Origin: Lineus longissimus
Taxonomy: Eukaryota > Nemertea > Pilidiophora > Heteronemertea > Lineidae
Length of the DNA stretch: 64,000 nucleotides
NCBI RefSeq assembly: GCF_910592395.1
Contig: NC_088313.1
Location: 1,306,501 to 1,370,500, forward strand
Reading direction: 5' to 3'
This document shows, one piece after another, positions 34,137-47,125 of the stretch. Position 1 is the first letter of the stretch. Every line of letters starts with the position of its first letter. A model generated the notes under the pieces. The model was not told the DNA's origin, did not search any database, and was given only the letters and a program-made list of their open reading frames with translations. The translations under genes and the position numbers were made by a program.

Positions 34137-36344
34137 CTGCAGACGCAAAGACCCAATCATCATAATGACTTTACATCGTTTAATCGCAGCGGGAGGGTGG
34201 ACAAATGGTAGACAACACCAATTAGGTTAGTTTACTGCAGACAATTAGAATGCACAGTAATTAACCGTTCTCTGACTTTCAATGCTGGTTGCTACAAATT
34301 CGATTTATTAAGATTCATTAGAGCCGAGATTAGCATCAGGTGAAACGAAAAAAACATGTGCATCGCTGGTGGCAGGTATAGAACTCCGGGCCGCATTTCC
34401 TTTACTAATTTTCTTCTGATTTCTAACCGGGCATTAACGAAATTGTCAGAAATCAACTTTAATCAGATGATTAGAAAATATCTGAGGTGGAAAATTGCAG
34501 GAAACGAAAGCAGTAAATAAAGAAAATAGTGGGATTCGCGGAATTACTACTGATTGGAGATTTCAACATTTGGTGATCTTCTTTGACATTTCATGCATGT
34601 ATACGTAATCTGAAACAGATTCTGGAACCTGTACAATTGTAGTGTTTTTTCTGATGTATCTGCGTCAGTAAATTTCCTTGGTTCATTGTAAATACCGGCC
34701 GCCGGCCGCCAAGAGTACATCAGCGCTCTTCGCATGGTCATACTGGTGTCGGGGCTGTCACGGAAACTGACGAGGATGCACGAAGACCAGCCGCTGCAGT
34801 CGAATACGAAAAGTCATTAGCCACAATAGATGGCGCTCACAACAAAATTGCACCCTCTTTATTTCTTGGGCGTATAATGAAAAGTACTTGCAGACAAATT
34901 GTTATCATCCGGATGTCAATTAGCGAAAGACACACTCAATCTTCCTTTTCCGTGAAACCATTCAACCGACGTTAATTTGTAAACATTGCATGACCATTTT
35001 CAGTATTGCCGGGCACCCATCCAATCAGTGGAACCGAGGATACCTGGCACTAGTTCATCATTACCTGCACTAGGGCGTAATTATCCTATGAGCACGCAAA
35101 TAAAAGAGAAATTATTGTGCTTCTCCGTGATTGCTTTACTCTCAAGTCATTTATTCTTGCTCGTCAAGCCATTCCATAAACACTGGTATACTCAAGGTAA
35201 ATCGTTACACGGAATTGCAAACCAATTGGTTTTCTATTCATAATGTTGTTGGAGGTCTGGCCTTTTGGGAACTGTGCAATTTCCCCTCATCCATAAATGG
35301 ATGCTGGCTGACTCAGTGATGAGCATTACCTGATGGTTCGGCTAGTTGTTTCGCTAAGTATTCGCTATTGCCAAGAACCATGGGTGATTACCAAATTACG
35401 AAAAACGCATTTGGGGTTCTGTACGTAGCGATCTGGAAAATGAAAATCGAAAGAGACTGCTCTCTACTTACTGATCTAAAGTGAAAACAATAAAGAAACA
35501 ACGTTTAAGATTTTTATTTGTCTGAGCGGAAACAAAATTCAAGATGGCTCCTTTGGCGGCCATGTTGAAAGCATGTGATCGAGGCAATAGGCCTGGGTCA
35601 CGTTTAGTAATCTCATATTTAGCTTCATGATTGCCTGGGGCTGAGGTGGGTTTGCCCGCAGAAGAAGAAAACGATGGTCAGGACATCTTGATGATCGTGA
35701 GTGGCCCAACATCGCATCACTGCCATAGCCTATGAAAACACCAGATAAGCAGCATCGCTACCCCAATCTTCGCCGGTCACGATGGAGGTATAAAGAAGCG
35801 TGAATGGTTCACTTGTAATGACTTTCCGTCTCATATCTATTTGGTGTTGGTAAAAATCACCAGAAGTCGCCATTTCTAACATGAAATGAACTGTCGCCAT
35901 GTTCCGATATTCCTCTCTCTCTCTGGTTTCTCACGTACAAGGGAACTAACTCTAAGCCCTGAATCATAATCTTGGTTTCCGCTATCAAAAGTCCGGAGGA
36001 TTTAGTAATTTCTTAAGTAACGTTATGACTCAGTTGCAATTGAAGACAATAGTCACAGGTTTTTCAATAAGAGATTATTGGTTTCAAAATTCAAAGGCAA
36101 CTAACAGTTTTATACCCAGCAGTGTTGTGGACATCGGTTTTCAAACAAGTTTCGACAGCGCTTACAGTCTTACTTGATCCGTCTTCCTGTTGCCTTCGCT
36201 TTGTTTTAAGAGTACACTCTCAGAATAAAGGTTTCGAACATTTGAAAAACCTTCAATATAGAAGTGTCTGAAGGCTTATTTGGGCAGCACAGATACCTCG
36301 GGATGATTCAAATTTTACGGTACGAGGGGTTTGTCGTTCCTTTC

Positions 36345-36478
36345 AAGTGCTTACAAATCTTGTCCGGTAATGATAGGCATTTGGTGTTCGGGCTTGATAT
36401 TCGGCGTACGAGAAGCGAAAACATCGACCCCGCGAAACAGTTTCCATGGGGTCAATAGGCCTAAATAAGGGCAAAGAA
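36345..36478 (+). repeat. Dispersed repeat family, copy C
   Basis: The right half is clear: acatcgaccccgcgaaacag, tttccatggggtcaatagg, cctaaataagggcaaag. The left half is too diverged to align by eye. Confidence 0.5.
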
Positions 36479-39018
36479 ACACGTAGAACAGAAATTGTTT
36501 GAATGTCTACTTCAGAGGTCAAGTGTTTGATAAACACGAACTTCAAATCAAGTGATCTCTCAACCACATTACGACAACATCATGCCAGTGTTTTCAATCC
36601 GTCGCTACATCTTGTAATCACCGCAATATCGAACAATGAGTGCCGTGCTCTGATAAATTGCGAGTAATCTTCAGGGCTAATTAGGCGAGCCGTCCTATTA
36701 TGAAGTGCGTGAGTGATTATTTTCTTATTCTGCATGTTAATCTACCACTTATTTGAGGAATAGCAGTAATGATGAAAACCTGTGACGTTTATGTTTACGG
36801 GTCTTCACAACGTGATCTCCCTTTAATTAGGTGACCACGTGACATCCCCTTTGATTAGGCAATCCCGCTGAATTTCCATGGCGGTGCAGGACTTCCGGTT
36901 GATGCGTGCGCGCGCGGGTCGAATAAGCGCGCGCAATCATACGAAATCCACAGGCAGCCATTATCGAGTCGATCAACACCGGTGCGAGATCTGCAAACTT
37001 GTAATTAATTTCTTTCCATTGTAGCTGGGGTCGGATGGGACTTGAGACATGATTTCTTGAGAACTCGAGATCGGGTGAACCCACTGATTGATCCGTTCTT
37101 ACAACAATTGGAGTGAAAACAGATAAATGGTGGCATTGTTAACGGCTTCTGTAGCGTGATTATTGCTAACTAGAGCCACTCGCCTAATGAAGGGGGAGGA
37201 TCTTGTTAATTATGATTATCGGCGACTAGTTGAGTTATTGGCGGAAGTTGACGGGTGGCCGATGTGAGGCAAGGCTCGCAGATAACCCGGTTGCTTGTAA
37301 TCATTAGGCAGTTTGACCGTGTACGTTGGTAATGCGATATTATTAGAGTCATTGTTGTCTTATACACACTGTGGTAACGAACACTGGTAGTGTAGGTTGA
37401 GGCAGATTTCGTTTTACATCATTGAGATAAAAGAAAAGTAGTACCCGATGCGTGAGCCCCGGGCAGCATCATTGACGTACTTATCATTGTATAGGCCTAG
37501 AAATATACAAGTCATAAGCAATTTTGATCCTGAGTTATTATGTTTTTGTACTTTGGTCAGTTATTGATAAGAAAAACACGTCAAGAGCTCGTTACAAGTG
37601 CCGTGTCAAAAACTGTGCCGTGCCTTACTATCACCCCGTCAGCCTCCACACGACTCAGTTGCTTACAAAACAGTCTCGGCCGTGCCTAATCACACGTGTA
37701 ATGTCGACATACATCGATCAATACACGATCGAAGCATTAATTACCAATTTGCTCGAGATTGACAAAATATCTTGGTGACAACTTCTCAACAATAGTATTC
37801 CTGAGAGTAATTAAGCGTCCTATCAATTAGCGGAGGATGCAGTGGATTTAGTTGGTGAGAATCGATGATTTGGTTTACTTCTTTCTTGAAACAGTAAAAA
37901 GCTTTATAAAGAAGTCATCACTGTGACAATGAAACAGTAAGCTGTCTCATAATTTCCTGCATATCTCAGTTTGACACCTGATCTTGACAAAGTGCTACCA
38001 CCGCAAGTGCGCGGCAGGTGGCGTAGTTCTAACTACATCCTGGACCTGCTCAATGCCGCCTGCCCGGTATTCGTCACGTGATCATTGTCTTTCGAGCCGA
38101 AATGATCGCACCAAAAACAAAACAAAGTTACAGCGCATCTCATGAGTGCAGGACCTTCCGGTATTTTGAAGAAATTTGCCATAATTTAGTGAATAATTGA
38201 ACCTCTTTGTCGAAAAACAGAAATAAACATGCACTCCGACCTCTGTACATGCTGTGCATCCAGTGTGCATCAAACACACTGCAAATTACGGTCTGCAGAT
38301 TAGCTCTGATATGATTGATAATTTGTCAAACGACACGCGGACAGTTATGACAAGTCAGCGTCTCATCTCCATTAGTCTCATCAAAAGTCATCATCAAATT
38401 GAGATCAATTAATGATCATCTGCTAGCGTTGTTTGACGCGTCCAATTAGTCCTAGAGAGAGATCGTTTGGTGATGGTATATAGCTCCGCATGGCGGCGAT
38501 CCGGGAGTAACGTTGTCTAATTGTGCCGCCCCTGGGCTACTGCGAGATATAGCGAATACAGCCTTTGATTTTCGGTCATCTTACAGCGCCTTGATGACAT
38601 TTGAATTAAATACCTTATGTGAACGCTTCTAATCTAGATTGCGCTGAGATCGCCGCCATAAACGCTCTTCTTTGTGGAGATGGAGAAACCGATACTCGAG
38701 TGGCTAATAGTTGATCCTCATCAACGGATTGTCGTCTGCGTCTCGAGTTGTACTGTCTGTTTCTAAAGTAAAGGTACTGGGCAATTCGAAACCACGTTAG
38801 CTCTCCGGAGACGTTAGTAGAGGTAGATGGTTAGTTTTGTCGCTAACATATTATTTTGTCAGAGCAAACGCAGCCAAAAAAAGTTTTAGTTTTTTGCTTT
38901 TTCTTATGATATTTAGCTACATATTTAGCTAGTACATGTATCATGTAGCCGTCCAGCTTCAACCTGGATGTGCTGCTACGCAAGAAAAAACCTCAAAATC
39001 GATTTCAGAACTTCACTC

Positions 39019-39093
39019 CCTGACATCGATTTGTTTTGTTCTGTTAGATGGACGATATAACATTTTGAGAGAACAAAACAAATCAATGTCAGG
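39019..39093. repeat. Perfect-type hairpin, 25 bp arms, 25 nt loop
   Basis: cctgacatcgatttgttttg (39019 on) pairs with caaaacaaatcaatgtcagg (ending 39093), continuing through ttctg / gagaa with one or two mismatches. The size suits a short hairpin RNA or the core of a decayed fold-back element. Confidence 0.65.
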
Positions 39094-39095
39094 CG

Positions 39096-39536
39096 GGCCT
39101 CATCGAATTGACGGAACGGAACGGAATGAACCGAATATGATGGCACAAATCTTGACTGTCGCAAATATGTTCGCGAATTCGAGTTCAAGGGAGGACGGGA
39201 GGGAGATATTGACCTTGCTCTACACACACACACGAGCCGCCAGTTATAAAGACGCGTTTTAGGACATCATTTAATGCGGAAATAACCTGGTTTCTGTGGA
39301 AAGGGCGCCAGTGATACGTGTATACATCCGTAAGTTGGCACAAAGTGTTGGTATATCAAATTATTGTTGACATGCCAGAGCTGCCTTCTCAACATTAACT
39401 CTACATTATCAATTTGGTTGGTCTGGGATCATCTCCTGCTACCACTTCCACTGAATGGGAAATCTTTAGGTGATTATCAAGTATGATTTTATCACGTTCA
39501 ATCATATTCCGTTCATTCCGTCAATTCGATGAGGCC
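39096..39536. repeat. Inverted repeat, about 40 bp arms, 440 bp apart end to end
   Basis: Left ggcctcatcgaattgacgga (39096 on, to about 39140) is the reverse complement of the right block ending tcaattcgatgaggcc (39499-39536); the left arm carries an extra acggaacgg. It could be a MITE with GGCCTCATCG ends; no clear target duplication is seen. Confidence 0.6.
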
Positions 39537-40969
39537 TGTAGGGTGTGAAGCACTGAAATAGCTGTAGCATTATACATTCATCCTGCTTCGACGTTACTTT
39601 TTACCCCAGTATTGATGATAAATAGTAAATTGCTTTGTTATATTGTGTATTTATAGGCCACATATAAATCACGAGATTGTGCAGCATCAACAACTGTTCT
39701 TTTATATTGAAAAACGTCTTTGATCCATAATGCTGACGTAATTATTATCGAAGTTCTAGATTGATATCAGCACAAGTACACATGTTATCGTCGTGGTGTT
39801 TTAGGATGGCTTGTTTTTTCAGTTGGACTGGTGTAACGGTAAATACAAGTCCTCCTAGAAAACGTGTCCGACCCGATCATGTATTTGGTGATGACAGAGC
39901 GGGCAATACTGAAAGAGTGTATGCATTCATCTTGCGCATGACCGGGAATCTTGCTATTCGCCATGTGTATCATGGCTAGCAGTATACTACCAAGATAAAT
40001 TTTGTCAGTGCTTGTCACTTTTGGAGCATCATTATGAATTTCGCTCTACTCTTTGCGATGCCTCTTTGCACGCCGATTCAAGCACTGGTTCAAGCCTTCG
40101 CCTCTCAGTTCGTCACATGACCTCTGTTTAGCCCATACATAGTCACGTGACCAGGATCCCCTGACCGAGGTTGTCTGGCGTCCGGGTGTACATAAATGCA
40201 ACATGACTAATTTCTCAGCGGTATAGGTTGATTGTTTCAATCCACCAACCAAAGATGACAGGTGAAAATTCAATTTCAATGCAATTTTCTCGGCAGAGAT
40301 TAAAGCTCCGTGCCTGTACCGAAAATGGCTTTTTCGCCATTACATTACAGCTTAGCTTTGATTCATCAGATATCGCAGCGCAATCTTCGCCGCGAGTATT
40401 TAGTAGTTTCTTTATTATTCTCCTGTTGATGTGCTAAAAGCGAACTAATTTCGTGGACCTCTCCTTCGAGAATTTCCTATCGAATTGCACAAGTAATCCT
40501 CTATTTATTTGCCTTCTCTCATCGAAGTTTAATCGGAAGGTAACAAGTAATCCGCGAATGCGGCAAGCGAACGTCTACCAGGGGATATAAACTGCATTGT
40601 ATTGGGAGAATTGCGCAAGGTAGTTGCTCCAAGCTACGAGAGATCCGGGAGTCATTTTCCATCAATCCCAGCCCGCGGAATACGCGCGCAAATTAGTCTT
40701 AAGAATAGCACCAACTTAAGCTACCGCTTCAAAGGATGCCTCTCAAATTTTTGCTCCTCTGCGGCGGTCCGTAGTTGCCAGAAGATGTCGAGGATAATTG
40801 TCAAAGCTTATCCGGAGGACAATAATCAAGAAAGTTTTTTGTTTCATTTAATCACGTTTTTGAGGAGGACTTAGCATTCTGGTAACAATAAAAGGTATGA
40901 AACTATTCTCCAACCAATTCCCCTCAGTGTAATTGTAGTTTACTACAATATATTGCTTTATGACGTTCA

Positions 40970-41085
40970 TTTGCCCTTGCCGTTAAAGCTCTATCGACCC
41001 CATGAAAACTGTTTCGTGGCGGTCGATGTTATCATGATATGCCCTAACCCTTTGATAAGACAGTAGAACAATGGGGTTAGGCCTA
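40970..41085 (-). repeat. Dispersed repeat family, copy D (reversed)
   Basis: On the minus strand: aggcctaaccccattgttct, actgtcttatcaaagggtta, catcgaccgccacgaaacag, ttttcatggggtcgatagag and an aacggcaagggcaa end. It is the best match to copy B. Confidence 0.75.
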
Positions 41086-44000
41086 GGTGCGAATAGGCTT
41101 CGTTCAAACGCAATAGACTGTGTATTGGGCTGACCTAAATCATTTAATCTACTAGAAGGGGCAAATAACGTGGGTGAACCGCAATTTGGAGATATCGGAT
41201 GAATGTAGGAGGGAGGGCCGCGTAGAAAACACATCCCTCCGTCGTCGGAGAAGACAAAAGTTGTTGACACACTCAGTTTGTGTACATTTTCGACTCGATT
41301 GCGATCCAATGCGGCCGTACCGAAACGTTGTGATTATGAATCAGTTACCGTAACGTCATGAGGATTGGAACCCTTCTTCATTCACTTGGGCCCTGGTATA
41401 AAAAACTTTTCACACAGACAAAAAAACAAAACAAATGGATGACCTTTTCACTTTGTGAAAATTTTGTCTCAGCCATTTTAATTTCTTTCTTTAACACGGG
41501 TTTAGTTGGTGAAGAGATTACCCCCAAGACAAGACTATTGGTTTTGAGTTGGAAAAAGCGCTACAAATTATACCACATTCAAACACAAATAAACTGCGCA
41601 ATTCAGAAGGGAATAATTGCAGGAATCAAAAACCAGAACGTGCCTTTTTCTAAGTAGCTTTTGGCTACGACGAAAAGAAATTGAAACTTTCCAGTCAAAA
41701 CGTAACTATCGGCCATTAGTGGAATCGCGGAACAATTTGAACAATTTACCTGAAATCACGTCGCGGTGTAATTTCACTCTGAGAGTAAATTGCCGCGAAT
41801 GAAAAGAGCACACAATCACAACACGTTGACTGTACGTGAATACTGTGCCATTAATTCCTCCACAAAGAGAGCGAATTACACATTAAATGCACTCAGACAA
41901 ATACGGCAAATAAGCTAAAGGGAGAACGGCAAGACCAATGTTTTGCGAAATCACGTTTAAAGTATAACATATCGCGCTATTATCCGAAAATTGAAAATAA
42001 TCGACTCCGGTTCAATTTTTCGTGGCTCGGGTTCCAAATTGGTCATGCGATCCGCCGCGAATTGCAAGCAGTTATCAAGGCTTTGACGAGGATCATTCCA
42101 TACACTTTGTTCATTTGTTAAAGGATGAAAAATAGACGTATTTATGTTTTGAGTCTGACTCGAAGTTCGGTGAAAGGTGTAAATTCGTGAACACTTCGTC
42201 AAGTCCCAAATTCAGTTTGAGTTGACGATATAGGAAGTTTGTGACTATTCCAGAAAGCAGCACGCACTGCTGCAGATAGTAAAGTTGGACGATTTTCCCC
42301 CGATTCTGAGCTTTCCGAACGAGAGTGGTAATGACTGACGTCATCCATGCAGCAGTATGACTACTGCATGGTTTCATAGTTCCTTTCTAGAGGGCGATCA
42401 TGGAATGCATCCGAAAATTGTGACGACGATGATGGTGACTGAGTCGGGTGATGGGGATATCAGTATACATGTTGACATAAGCTTCGCGTACATGTACACG
42501 TTAGCCAAGATACGGATTGCTTGCGTGGTAGCCATGTTGTATTAAAGCTTGATCGATAGGTGGCGCATCGGTTGGGACATTTTGACCGACAGATAATCAT
42601 CAAATACACTTCATACTTTATACTTCAGAGCTAAGAGGTAAAATTAAGAGTTGTTCAGCGATTCCTATAGGCCATAATTGCAAGAAAAAATATCGAGTTA
42701 ATAATCTCGTCAAAGGAAATAGATAATTAATCCATTGTCAGGTCGGAGATCACATCGCGCTCGGATCTCTTAACACGGAAAATCATGTCTGACCATTATT
42801 GAACAAAACCTCTCACGAGCCACTAAGGTAATCTCTATTAACAAATTACAAAGATAGCAAGTATCAAATATCAATATCGCGTCGAATACCGGGTGGAATT
42901 ATTAGACAGCGCGGAATGATCCGCTCGCCGTAAAACGCCCTGAGCAATTTGTGATCATGACTTCCCCCGCTGTGGCGTCTTTTACGCGGGATTAAATCCT
43001 CAGCCAAGTCTTTCCAACTCTCCCCAATCGGTTCCTATAATTGAAAAGCAAACTCACTAATCACCAGGCCAACCAGAAAAATATCACCACCATTCTCCAG
43101 ATTATCATTTTCATTTCCAAGTTGACACTGTCTTTTATATTCGCGCATTGATCCTCGCAAGTTATTATGTGAAGCGCGGATTACAGATAAATAGTATTGG
43201 CTCCGTACCGCGTTGCTTTGTTGCCGCTCTCGACTGGGGCTGGGGACTCTTACTGCGCATTCTGAAAGGACACTTTGATCCATCAAATGCTACTTTGGGT
43301 AATTAGGCCGTGTACGGCGAGAAAAGAATCCTAGAGGGCTTAAATAAACTAATTCATTTTCTCCCCTTTCAGAGTCAGAAATAATCACGCTTGGCAAAAG
43401 ATCCTGTACAGTCAAGCTGCAAATCGCGCTGGAGTATCCTGAGATTTGATCTGGATTGATTTCGCCGTTACATGTATTAGATGTATTGTGTACTCGCGAT
43501 AACTGTGATTTCTCTAATTTGCCGCTAAAGCTCCGCACAAAGACGGCGAGCTACGGAGCTAATGAAGCGGTGCGCACCTCACGCTGCCAATGATTCGCCA
43601 AGAAGTCATTTAGATACCGCACCGATTGGTTATCCGGTTCTGTTAATAGCTAAAGTCGATCATCTACTTATTCTTGAGAGGTTGGGTGTGCGGCGAATGA
43701 GGCATGTGGCTTTATCGCAATGCCCTTTGCAGCGACAACAAGCACCTCAGTCTTGTGAGGTGTTTGGTTTTGTTATTCAAGCCGACTGGACTTGAATTAT
43801 ATATTAAAGGGAGATTGTAGGAAGCGGCCAACTAAGGCAGATTAAGTTGCACAAACTTTCCGATAAGGGTCTCCCCGTCTCACAGTACATCGAAACTATT
43901 CCGCGCTATTCGGGACTAGCTGTATCTCAGTGGGTTCAGCTTTGTTCTGACTGCGACTTGAAATATGTTCTTTTCTCATAGCTGTCGCTGTCCTTGCCGC

Positions 44001-46984
44001 CTGCACATTAGGCCATCACGCACGAGTTACATCTACTTACATGTAGGCCTACTATTTGACATCTTGACCACCAAGGTTGTGCATCTTATTTAGATTTACC
44101 CCGGCTACGTTTGAAGGGAATATAAGACCATGAGCTGCTGGATGACTATTTGGCGCAGGACCTAAACTTTGGGTCAATAATGGCACTCTTACTTCCATTG
44201 AAACAATTTTTTCCAGACCATCTTCCTGTTTCGCTTTCAATACCATGATATCAACCACATAATGTCAGATTTACTCTGCCTCAAGCGTACTCATTCGTTT
44301 ATAAACATATTTGTATGTTCAAAGCATTTCGCTCCATTGTCCCAGAAGCTTTTTCTTTCAAACCAAATATTTTGCTATCGTTCCATCAAAAATTGAAGTT
44401 CCGTTCCGGAAATTACAACTACCCAAAGAAGATTGGATTGCCCAAATATTAAATGGGGTGCATTATGACAACTCAGTGGCAAACTGAGTGGAATTACGAA
44501 GATACTTCAAAAAGAACCGACATCAGAAATGACAAATCCTTCAAAATAGAAACAATTTGTAGAAAAAGTGTTTTTTCCCAGTCGTCGATTCGTACAAAAG
44601 ATATTACAAAGCTTTAAGATGGAAAAGTTGCTTCCTATTATCCGACTAAAATTCATCTTGCGGTTAATACATTTTAGGCGTTGTCAGCGTGAGGCTAGAA
44701 CGCGCAGAGCGATCAAAGCTTATCCAAACCGCAAAATACTCCCCAAGTTTCGTCTCATTTCAAATCCTGCTGAGGACATTTAAGAGAAACTCGCATACGC
44801 TATGTCAAAAATGATGAAAGTCTTGCGCCATGCTGGCTTTTTGAAAACAATCAATTTCAACATGGCGGACGCCAATGTTACGAAACTTAATTCGCAATGA
44901 AAAAAATAACCACGGCGCATTCAAAAGGCAATCCAATTCCATCTCCTTTGAAATCGAGGAAAATCAACTCTAAGTGTTCATAAAGGAGTAGCTACATTAG
45001 TTTTGAACACTTTTGATTTCGTCGATGCAGATTTTGACCCCCACTTTCGTTTCGTTTGATGTTTTCAAAGAAATACGGCGTATTTTCCGACACACGGCAT
45101 GGTGCCCTGAATGTGTATTGGGAATTTGTGATTGGTTTCCATTCTTTTTTGCGATTCCTCCTCTCCGTTTGCAAACGTCAGAATGCCGCACCATGCATAT
45201 GCCTTGTTGTCAACTTTACATTCTTCAAAGAGGGATAAATCCCTGAACAAACTTCCTTGATTAAGATGAACAGCTGTCACCTGAGACCATAGAAAACAAT
45301 GACGGTGAGTCTCATTGTATCTTAAGATCCGCCCGTCAAGTGGCTGCTATTTGGACAAACCAGAGACACCTTCACCCGCGAACAGCGTAGGCCTTTAATC
45401 CATGGAGATCTCACAAATTCCTGTTCGCTATCAGTACATCGAAGAAAGAAATGTTCTTCATCCCCAACTCAGTAAAACAAAAGTCAATTAGCGTCCACTC
45501 GCTCACATGAATCTAGCGATTCCTTAACAACCGGTTACTTGTATGGTAGCGATAATTTCCCGGTGACAGATAATGACAAAATAGCCATCCTATTATCTCA
45601 TAAGGCATGATCATTTCTCATAATTAATCCGCTATCTCCCTGTCCAAGTAAGGCTTCCTTCTTCTTATTTGGCATGCTTTAGTCCTTATCTGTCCGAGCC
45701 GAGACAAGAGGAGACGAAAATGAAAATTGAAATTGGCAAACCGGAAACAGCTGTGCATGTCGGGAGCCAGCCTAATCCGCTTTGTTTTTTAGATTTCTTT
45801 GCCGAAAAGCTATAGCACACAAGAAGGATCAGCTAGTGCATCGACGTACATCGTGTTTAGATGGAAAGGGTCAGAGTCAAATCAAAACATGTGTATTTTC
45901 AGTGTTTTGAGAAATCAGTCAAAATGTCACCTACATGACTATTGAGATGAACCATAAGAAAATACAGTCGATGAACACCTCCCAGGTAGGTCGATCCATT
46001 TTGATTACAGTCTAAGTCAGAAAAAGAAACTTATGTCAAAAGTCACCTTCCCGAGAAAATGACTTCTAATCAATTATACCAACTACGTTAAAGAGGAGCA
46101 CTTTTCATTTTCCTTATCATATCGCATAAAGACATCAGAGAAAAACTCCTCTTCGAATTAAACGTTGCACAGTTCACAAGATCACCTCATTCCCCGTAAT
46201 GATATTTGCTATCTTTGGGAAAAACCAACCACTTTCAGAAATTGATTAGGAAAAAATCTTATCTCCTCCTCAACGGAACAACCGCTCCACAAGTGATCAA
46301 AGAAGTGAGAATATAAAGAAGACATCGAGTGATTGGTGCATTTCCTTCTCCTCAAACCAAACGACAGACCAATACCACATCATTGCTAAATTACGTTATC
46401 TGGGACCCGTCAGTTTTTTTCACCACAGGTAACCATCCGTGATTTTTCATCTGACAGTGCTGTACCGTCTTCGGCGTCGGTTCCAGCTTCCTTACGTTTG
46501 ATCACCAAGAGATAAAACGCCATACCCTTATAACGCATGACAACAGCGAGATCGCAATTAGCAAATTGTCTCTACGTTTAGCTGGTCTTATCTGAGATCG
46601 GACAAAGCGCTGGAAGTATGAGAAATAAAACTAATTGCCTCCGTCAAGAGGGAAGCACAAGATGCGACCGGCAATCAGATGAGGAATGAAAGCTTGTCAT
46701 CCACAGAGCTGCATGAAGCCATGCCAATTGCAGCCATTTTCATATTAGGGGAGGGAGATTGAAGTTGTGCGTGTTGGTCGTCCGACCAGGCACATCAGGT
46801 TGTGTCGCGATGAGTTGTGTTTAATGGCTGATCCGTATCAGTGTTGGTTTTTTATGTAAGCTTACCAGAAGCCCTGGACATTTCTCGTCCACATGCCACT
46901 TCTGAGAATTTGTGCGCGAGAAAAAGCTTCCACGATGTGACATAAAGTATTGGGATGGGAGACACGGTGGGTGTTCAGATATAG

Positions 46985-47125
46985 GGCTATAGCTACATGC
47001 CCTGTTGGCCTAGTTATAGGTGCAGGCCCTGCAGGTCTAGTTCTAGCTAGGTGTATACCCTGTTGACTTAGACATAGTGCTGGCCTTGCTCATCTAGATC
47101 TGGGTACAGGCTCTGCTTTTCTATA
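46985..47125. repeat. Degenerate minisatellite, unit about 28-31 bp, five copies
   Basis: Successive units such as ctacatgccctgttggccta, gtgcaggccctgcaggtcta, gtgtataccctgttgactta, gtgctggccttgctcatcta and gtacaggctctgcttttcta. Confidence 0.7.

Noticed and set aside
38936-39262. 108-codon plus-strand ORF
   Set aside because: It reads through the hairpin and the inverted repeat arm at 39019-39140; non-coding.
40983-41309. 108-codon minus-strand ORF
   Set aside because: It runs through the dispersed repeat copy at 40970-41085; no domain.
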